Origin: Engraulis encrasicolus
Taxonomy: Eukaryota; Chordata; Actinopteri; Clupeiformes; Engraulidae
Reading direction: 5' to 3'
NCBI RefSeq assembly: GCF_034702125.1
Contig: NC_085873.1
Span: forward strand, 45,375,115-45,439,114
Length of the DNA: 64,000 bases
Part shown: one piece after another, positions 57,601 through 64,000 of the stretch
How positions within the stretch are numbered: position 1 is the stretch's first letter
How the letters are laid out: each line of letters starts with the position of its first letter
Notes under the pieces: model-generated
The model's database searches: none
Seen by the model: only the letters and a program-made list of their open reading frames with translations
Told to the model about the DNA's origin: nothing
Position numbers and translations under genes: made by a program

Positions 57601-58115
57601 AATTCTGTGCCCGATACTGGAGACTTTTGAAGGTGTCTGTTCACTGAAGCATCTTGAAACAGTAATAAGGCTGCATAGTGTGAACCCTTTGTACTAGAAA
57701 GTGATGATTTGTCAGCATAATCAGAGTTGGATACCTGCCAATGTATAATCCTCCCTTGTAAAAGTGCTTGGTATGGTTTTCTGTCGGCTTTTCGAGCATT
57801 CCACAACATAGCTTGCAAGAAGACTGGTCAGATCTGATTGTCTGGTAGCTTGAACATGAACCAATCCTGTGAAAAGTTGCGAGAAGGTTCTTGATATGAA
57901 GGCTTTTGCTGTGGGAAGCATCATATGCAATGGTGTTCGCCTTATTCCGCTTTGATTGTTATGCACAAGCATTTGAAAGAGGCAGTGAAGTTGTGTACTC
58001 TTGTGATGTCTGACACACTTCTCCTCTTCTAGTGGGGGCTCCTATCTGTGTTGACTGTTGTGTTAGATTTACATTTATAGTGGCTATTCCTTATTCTTAA
58101 TAATGACCTAATAGG
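54693..58115 (-). mobile_element. Decayed DNA element with inverted repeats (unclassified)
   Basis: GTCATTATTAAGAATAAGGA at 54708 pairs with TCCTTATTCTTAATAATGAC at 58086, and the match extends on both sides (GCCACT and TGTAAATCTAACA), giving inverted repeats of about 50 bases near 54693-54745 and 58062-58115. The true outer ends may lie outside, for example at the GGGGAGACCGGGGCTGG near 54613. The interior carries a degraded minus-strand gene. Confidence 0.55.
55400..57972 (-). pseudogene. Degraded transposon-type gene, minus strand
   Basis: Fragments of one long protein read in order on the minus strand. They are 57972-57207 (including VVRPALPPDMLLHP, ATLLHVATAKGLSGKHEFL and GVSGGDLLMRAAVHTL), then 57286-56898 in shifted frames (CRRSQTDEPGING-type, RGSGLDDAL, EFEALIEQVESL), then 56010-55756 (CHQCHHQLSNIPLVTSRAHP, IGMNGQTPIPHQLDKFW), and further degraded pieces to about 55400. 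I recall similar multi-copy proteins from fish and cnidarian genomes but cannot name the family or reaction. Stops and frameshifts separate the pieces, so it is not functional. Confidence 0.5.
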
Positions 58116-60646
58116 CAAGCACATGGCCGAGTTGTTCAGAATAGGGAAATTCCTGGAACATGACCTTGACCTTTTAAGGACTATACTGACACTATACTGA
58201 CACAAAATAATCATAGCAATATCAGCAAATAACTGCTCATACCATAATTGAGAATTTGTTTTTCATTTTTACAATCAAAGTCTATTGGCATTCTTCAGAA
58301 TAGCAAATTTGACCTTGGCAATGACATACCTGCCAACCTTGAATTTTTTTTTTGAGTAGCAACTTATCGCGGCGCGGCAATTCACGGCGCAACAACTTGG
58401 CATGGCAAAGCAACGGGGCCGCCGGCGGGCCCATCTGAGAGGCTACTTTGTTTTGCATAGTCTGCCCTACACCTACTGCCAAATGTCAACAGGGAAGATA
58501 TAAGACACTTCATTCAGGTAGGGGGTGTAGGGGTCCTCCCACAGAAAAATGTGCTTTTCTTAGATGCAATTTCCTGCATTTTAACCTAACATCCAGTGTA
58601 TCTGGCAAATAGTCTATCTTGCTCTTCACAGTATTTTGAACTACCATACTTTATTAAACTTTCATGGAAGATGTTTTTTTGTTTTGTTTCACACCATAAC
58701 ACCAATAAAATGCTATGATAGGCCTATAGTGTGCTGGAATTAATGAACTTTACTGATCACCAGCCAATATGGCTGTGTTAATCTTACTAGTCAAACATAC
58801 CACCAGTCGCTAGTAAGTGGCTAATAAGGTATCCTAAGTACCAGCCAAACAGAGCATTTGGTCACTTGGGGGGTGTTAAGGAGCTGGAATTGAGTATGAA
58901 ATCGAAGCATTTGCTGATTATTTTTTTGGCTGTAGAAGGTACATGTAGGAAAATGTATAATTTGATTATATATACCGAGGCATTTCAGTGATTTTTATTG
59001 ACAAAAAGTTGGATTGTAATGATTCTTACATCATCTCCCCCAATATTGTGAAGAAGCATCAGCAGATTGTAGAGAAAAAGATAAAGACCAGTGTTATCTA
59101 AGCTAGGATAATATCAGGTTAATATTATTACCTTGAGGGGCTAACATCAAAATCACACTTGCATTCATTCAGTACCAAAAAAAAGTGTCGTGTAGTGGCT
59201 CTACTGAGGGGCTAATGGCCATTGCTCTTGAACTTCCACAGTAACTTTTGAGGGGCATGCACGCTTCTTTTTTTTTAAACTTCTCTGCATAATAGTAGGC
59301 CTATCTACCCTCATCTGCCGCCATGAGTTGGCTATTTGTCACTGTTTGGCACATATATGATGATAGGAGAATTCCTTTATTAATAGATTGCCATACGTAA
59401 TTATGGATAGTCGTGGAGTAATGCATACCGGTATTTGGTATGACGCACGAACTGTTACACCTGTTCACAGAATGGGCCACGACTCCGGGGGGAACAGTAT
59501 TCCTATACAGTGTCATGGTAGGTTACGGATGTACTACTCCGAGCACAACCGTTAGAACTATCGCTATATTTTCCCGAGTTATAATGATCCGACGCAAAGG
59601 GAAACCGAATTTAGTTTGCTGCTAATCTGCTAATTTATAGCGCAGTCATCGACACATTTTCTCATTCGGAAGTTATCTCGTGTCGGTCCAATATCAAAAC
59701 AAGCAACAACATATTGCCGTCAAATACGGCGAAACATTGGGTGAACCATTACGACAGACCTCGGCCTTTATTTATTTTCACAAGTTTACGGATTTAGCAA
59801 CTGGACGCAATTCACTATTCCCATACAGATACCTTTCTCAAAGCCCATTTACCTTTGAAACGATGATTTTGACGGTGCTCACTTGTAAAACTACAGCGAC
59901 AGTACCAAGATGGATAATACATGATGACAGGAGGAGGACACTTGTGTCAGAGATTATAGGAGTATATTACCCAGTCTCTCTGCTTGTGTGATTTCGAAGC
60001 AAACTTTCCATCGGCAGCTGATGCCTCGACTCGAGAGGAGCGCAACACAACAAATGGAGACCTCTAAACTAGCTCTCTGATTGGTCAATAGCCCCCCCAC
60101 ACGTTGCTGGCCAATGGAAAGGCCAGCGCGAGACAATTGCAAGCAGAGCCATATCTATGGCTCTGTCTGGTTGCAAGTCTACAGAGCAATTTATAAGGGC
60201 CCATGAACACACTTTGCTATTGGTTTTTCCCGTATTTTGAAGTGACAGCGCCGTAGTTTGATGTCAAAATCCGTATCTGCTACACAAAATGCGTAATGGT
60301 CGGCAGGTATGCAATGACCTTTTAAGGTCACATTCTCCTCATGTAATTGTCAGAAATGGTTTCCTCTCCAAAAATTGGTCAGAATTGATGTATGGCATGT
60401 GTATAAACAGTTTAAAAGTAAAAAACACAGGTTTTTGTCATAGGCGATGGCAGCCATATTTGGCGGCCATATTGTGAAAAATCTGGCACTATGGTGGACG
60501 AGCACCTCCGTGATTTTTAATGTCTAGGAACCCACTAACTCAATTCCAGCAAGAAACGCCCTCAACTCAAAATTGCGAACGGGTCTACAGGGCTGGTCCT
60601 GGACTACATAGCATTGTTAGACATTAAATACGATTTCAGTATCAGT
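58116..60646. other. Harbinger interior or other insertions, no gene found
   Basis: Mixed sequence. 58510-58580 (GCAATTTCCTGCATTTTAA) resembles 28330-28350, so a dispersed repeat is present. 59300-60160 is less A+T-biased with open stretches that match nothing I know. 60140-60175 holds GCAAGCAGAGCCATATCTAT and its inverse, a small hairpin. Confidence 0.4.
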
Positions 60647-60650
60647 TTAA

Positions 60651-61386
60651 AGTGGTAGTTCGTTATTTTAGACATTAAGCCTTGTTTGTGTGACTTCTGG
60701 GGTGAAGTAGAGATGACAATTTTGACATTTGGTGCTGAACGGAGCATTTGGGTATTCAAGACTGCAGCCCCCCCACCTTTACATTGACTCCAATGAAGCA
60801 CTCAAGCAATCGATCATAAAATGGCATTAAACTTTCGTTTGCAGAGACATGAAACTCACCGAGTGGTCAGAGGTGGGCAGCGATACGTTGGCTCGAAAAT
60901 CACCGCGAAATACGCTTCCAGAGAAGATATATTCATTATTGTCCGTCTTCATTGATTGTATTGGTTTGACTAGTATTACTCCGCGCGACCGGAAATGGGG
61001 GTGCGTTTGTTTACATTACTATCTATGGTTTGTATGCAAGCTGTAGTTTTTGTAGCCAGTCCCGCTCAAAGATAGCCGTTCTACCTCGCTCCTTGATGTC
61101 TACATAAACAACACACTATCGCTACCTACTGGCTGGATGTCTACTGCTATTCAACGGCGTCTGGGGAAAAATAGGTCCGCCAAATGCTAAACAACAGTTA
61201 GAAGGCATATTTCGCTGCAATTTTGGAGTGCTCTATTGGAGTCAATGTAAAGGTGGGGGGGCAGCAGTCTTGGATACCCAAATGCTCCGTTCAGCACCAA
61301 ATGTCAAAATTGTGATGAGAACATCTCTACTTCACCCCAGAAGTCACACAAACAGGGTTTAATGTCTAAAATAGCGAACTACCACT
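60651..61386. mobile_element. TTAA-flanked non-autonomous element, 736 bp
   Basis: AGTGGTAGTTCG at the left is matched by CGAACTACCACT at the right, with TTAA outside both ends (60647-60650 and 61387-61390). The inverted repeats are about 150 bases long and include TGACTTCTGGGGTGAAGTAG and CCACCTTTACATTGACTCCA with their complements. There is no transposase. It lies just downstream of the Myb-like gene. Confidence 0.85.
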
Positions 61387-61439
61387 TTAAGTAACGTTGA
61401 CGTAGCCCACCTGTATTTGAGTCTGTATTTGCTGTTACT

Positions 61440-62907
61440 ATTGGGAATCCGAGGTCAACGCCACTTACTTCGGCGGTGGAAAGCGGTCGCTGGCCGAGCA
61501 TGTCATCCAAAAACGTATAAAATTTGCAGGTGCTCGCTCCTGCCCCACTTCTGCCATTTAGTTTTTTTTACATTATAGTAGGTTTTTTTTTTTTTTAGAG
61601 TTTTCCATCGGGATCTCACTTGTTCCTAGCCTGAGTATCATCCTCCGTAGTGACCGCGCTGGCTCAATACTTTCGCTTGCTGACCACGGAGTCTGACCCT
61701 GCAGCCACCCCCGGCAGTTGGAAATTATCTCACTTAATGAGGGAATTAGCCTTTCGCAAAACCCCTCCCACAAACGGCCGCCAACCAATCCGAGCTCAGC
61801 AACGGTAACTAAGGAGTGTAGAACTTGTCGAGGTCCGTCAAAAACCTACGATTTCAGGGAGACATACAACGTGTGCCTATGGCACCGTCAGGGTCCGACA
61901 CCATCTGAAGATTAATTAGGACCTCATTTTTTCACTTTCCCGAAGCAAAAACCTCAAGCGGACTGATAACAGGGATGGATTAAGCCATGAGAAGGCTATT
62001 AGCTCCAGGTGATCATATTTAAAATTAGCAGGCTAACTGTGCAATCGTCTTGTTTGCTAATATAGCCCCCTTCCCCCTTGCATTTAGCTGGCAGAAAACG
62101 TACCCTAAACAAATAATCAATGCATCGCTCAGACTTAAGGACAATATTATATATTATAGTATTGGATCCACAGCATTATGATTCAAATTTTATTGGGAAA
62201 CTACTAGTTGCGTTGTTTAATATGCGCCAAATGCACAGCCCACGGAGCAGCCCCCACCCTCTCTCCTTCCCAGTTTGTGTCTGTGTATATGCGTCGAGTG
62301 TGACAGCAAAAAAAGTAACACTGAAATGGGGCTGCGCTTGTTCCAACCTTGTTATGAAGATATTAACTGTCAACTAAAACCATTAAAGTGAACAGAAGAG
62401 AAACGCCCAGTGTGACTGCCCAAGAGCTGCGCAGTGTCAGTGCCGAAAGCCCGTCAAAGGTCTTGGCGGACGGCAATGTCCCAGTTTACACCAAGCACTA
62501 TCAAATGTCCTGGTTACAGACATCACATCGCCATCATCAAGTTGTTGTATTTCAGTTGAATATGTAAGAGGGCTTGGGGAGGGGCTTAGACTATCAGCGA
62601 GCCTATTGGCTATTCAGATACTGAACGAATATCTGAATTCCAACTGCCGGGGGTGGCTGCAGGGTCAGACTCCGTGGTCAGCAAGCGAAAGTATTGAGCC
62701 AGCGCGGTCACTACGGAGGATGATACTCAGGCTAACTTGTTCCACTGTTCGCCGTTGAAAGCTCTCTGCCAGTTTGTCGGCCACCGTTTTAAAAAGCTTT
62801 GCGTTACGATGTTTACGTCCATCTAGACACTTAACAATATTTAATTCCGCCATCGTGGAAAGTAAGCATTCGGTCTCGCTGTCTGACCAGAAATAAGACT
62901 TTGCCAT
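61440..62907 (-). pseudogene. Harbinger Myb/SANT-like protein gene, interrupted
   Basis: On the minus strand from ATG 62907: SYFWSDSETECLLSTMAE and LFKTVADKLAESFQRRTVEQV, a Myb/SANT-like domain with the usual W and the AxxL...G/F pattern. At 62735 an inserted element with 9-bp duplications begins. After it (61626 downward) the domain resumes with RSRWKTLKK-type sequence. Further down (about 61560-61440) comes GAGASTCKFYTFLDDMLGQRP, the conserved second block of these proteins. In Harbinger elements this protein partners the transposase and binds near the ends. The insertion destroys the gene. Confidence 0.8.
61627..62734. mobile_element. Non-autonomous element with 96-bp TIRs and exact 9-bp duplication
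   Basis: TAGCCTGAGTATCATCCTCC at the left is repeated in inverse at the right. The two arms (61627-61722 and 62639-62734) appear identical over about 96 bases. The 9-bp direct repeat ACTTGTTCC flanks it (61618-61626, 62735-62743). The termini TAGCC...GGCTA and 9-bp duplication are those of the element at 12147-12537. Long TIRs and a 9-bp duplication suggest a Mutator-like element. The interior has no convincing gene. Identical arms indicate a young insertion. Confidence 0.88.
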
Positions 62908-63214
62908 TTTGTAGGCGGTCAGGATAGTAACCGGCCCCTAACTCCGTTGCTAACTGTAGACTACTGTAGAAAAAAAAAACTAATTCCCCAGCAGTAACTC
63001 GCGCACGAAAATAGAACCTTCACATGTTCATTCGGGATAAGGTGTTTACATGCATCAGTATCCCGGCTTCAATCGGAATACTCCACCTGCCAAAGGGTCT
63101 TATTCAGGATACTGAAATCGGGAAACGGTGTTTATATGCCCAAACGCATCTTCGGGATACTGAACTGCATGTAAACGCACTCAATGGAGGTCTTTGGCTT
63201 ACAAGGTCATTTTA

Positions 63215-63388
63215 GGGGTCAAACATACCGAAGCTGAACGGAACGGTCGCGGGACGAACGCGGTCTTTCTGATTAGTTTTGGACCGTGTGTTTTTCTCTG
63301 CCTTTCACACTGCATGGCCAGTCCTGTTCAAAACCCCCCCACAGCCAAAGCTAGCGTGCTACTTTGCCATTCATTTGAATGAGACACA
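63215..63388 (+). mobile_element. GC-rich MITE, copy 3 (truncated)
   Basis: Begins GGGGTCAAACATACCGAAGC after TTA (63212-63214) and follows the copy 1 sequence through GAACGGTCGCGGG, ACGCGGTCTTTCTG and CAAAGCTAGCGTGCTACTTT to GAATGAGACAC, then stops. The GC-rich second half is missing. It lies 30 bases outside the right end of the Harbinger element. Confidence 0.8.
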
Positions 63389-63543
63389 GGGAAAGATTGA
63401 TGCGGATCTACAAAGTGGCCCTTCTGTTCCACAGGGCGTACGGCCATGGACAATATGCATACAGCACTTTCTTACTGACGGTTCAAGTGAATGCCACCTT
63501 GTCTCTCCGCATGGCTCACAGAGTGAAGTGGAATAGGTTCTAG

Positions 63544-63939
63544 AACACTAGGGGTGGGAAAGGCCGAAACATTCCACTGGACTTGCACCTGGAGCACTTG
63601 AATGGGTTCTTGAAGTCATTCCTGAAGGGTCTTGGACCCAACCTGAATGGAAGGTCCACTGCCAGTAGGGAATTATACACCGATGAGGAACTTGGGGTGT
63701 GGAAGCGAACAGGTGTCCACCTGGTTGACATGAACCAGGACATTTTTGCCTTGGTGGACATTCTACGGCAGGCTTCAATGTTCGGTAAAGGTGGGAATTC
63801 ATACCATTTCAAGACGTATTCCAAGCAACCAGGGGGTTCTAGGACACCAACAGCCTGGGATATAGCACATGTATACTGTTATCTTTTTCATTTTGTTTCC
63901 TTTTTTTGTTTGATTTGTTTATATATACACTTCACGTGA
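63544..63939 (+). CDS. DUF6589-like protein fragment
   Basis: Open from just after a stop at 63541. It contains GGKGRNIPLDLHLEHLNGFLK near its start, the pattern IP-x-D-x-H-x-EHLN-x2-K that marks DUF6589-type proteins, which are common in multi-copy, transposon-associated genes of fish and invertebrates. This is followed by GPNLNGRSTASRELYTD and a Trp/Lys-rich segment. There is no ATG at the beginning, so it is an internal exon or a broken copy. Sequence upstream (63390-63540) may encode the preceding part in another frame. The function of the family is unknown. Confidence 0.5.
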   Translation, partial: NTRGGKGRNIPLDLHLEHLNGFLKSFLKGLGPNLNGRSTASRELYTDEELGVWKRTGVHLVDMNQDIFALVDILRQASMFGKGGNSYHFKTYSKQPGGSRTPTAWDIAHVYCYLFHFVSFFCLICLYIHFT

Positions 63940-64000
63940 CTTAGGCTTATAAGCCCAAGTTGCAAAATGAAGATAATCAAATCAATTAGAATTTACACCT

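Larger units (their letters stand above)
36493..63182. mobile_element. PIF/Harbinger transposon carrying nested insertions (26.7 kb as found)
   Basis: The left end GAGTGCGTATACATGCAGTT is matched by the inverse at the right end (AACTGCATGTAAACGCACTC, 63163-63182). The match continues inward (CAGTATCCCGAA) with one mismatch. The exact 3-bp repeat AAT flanks both ends (36490-36492, 63183-63185). A further GATAAGGTGTTTACAT block occurs near both ends. The two genes expected of an autonomous Harbinger are present: a HARBI1-like transposase at the left (+) and a Myb/SANT-like protein at the right (-). Both are broken. A Polinton, a decayed DNA transposon, a TTAA element and a 9-bp-duplication element were inserted later. 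Confidence 0.85.

Noticed and set aside
59680..59991. 103-codon frame in the Harbinger interior
   Set aside because: I recognise no motif, there is no supporting context, and it is not the missing Harbinger exon.

Overview
The window looks like repeat-rich genomic DNA of a ray-finned fish. This rests on the many long (CA)n/(TG)n microsatellites, Tc1/mariner remnants, hAT, TTAA and PIF/Harbinger miniature elements, and a Maverick/Polinton (adintovirus-like) element of the type common in teleosts. I found no host gene that I can name. I cannot give a species from sequence alone.

Layout. 1-36.4 kb is intergenic or intronic DNA filled with short non-autonomous transposons, several with exact target-site duplications, three long fold-back elements, two decayed Tc1 transposase genes, a hammerhead-ribozyme-like motif, a THAP-domain fragment and a tandemly duplicated block with exon-like open frames (33.3-35.4 kb). 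36.5-63.2 kb is one PIF/Harbinger transposon, delimited by matching termini and an exact 3-bp AAT target duplication. Its transposase lies at the left end (+) and its Myb/SANT-like partner gene at the right end (-). Several other elements are inserted inside it. The last 0.8 kb carries a truncated GC-rich MITE and the start of a DUF6589-like open frame.

The main object is a 16.26-kb Polinton/Maverick at 37707-53967, inserted in an intron of the Harbinger transposase. Its ends read AGTAGTAG...CTACTACT and a 6-bp target duplication flanks it (5 of 6 bases match). It carries an integrase with a chromodomain, an A32/FtsK-like packaging ATPase, an adenain-like protease, a double-jelly-roll major capsid protein, a penton-like minor capsid protein, a basic core-like protein and two small conserved proteins. 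In the central part, plus-strand and minus-strand genes converge on back-to-back poLy(A) signals at about 45.4 kb.

The element is unusual in three ways. Its terminal inverted repeats are about 4.7 kb long and each carries three accessory genes plus an integrase start. The left repeat runs through the integrase catalytic core and then joins, in frame, the C-terminal part of a protein-primed family B DNA polymerase, so the polymerase has lost its exonuclease and N-terminal palm and an integrase-polymerase chimera remains. One accessory gene in the repeats resembles a Bcl-2-fold protein, is intact in the right repeat and is frameshifted in the left. All other virion and integration genes read through intact, so the insertion appears young but should not replicate on its own.
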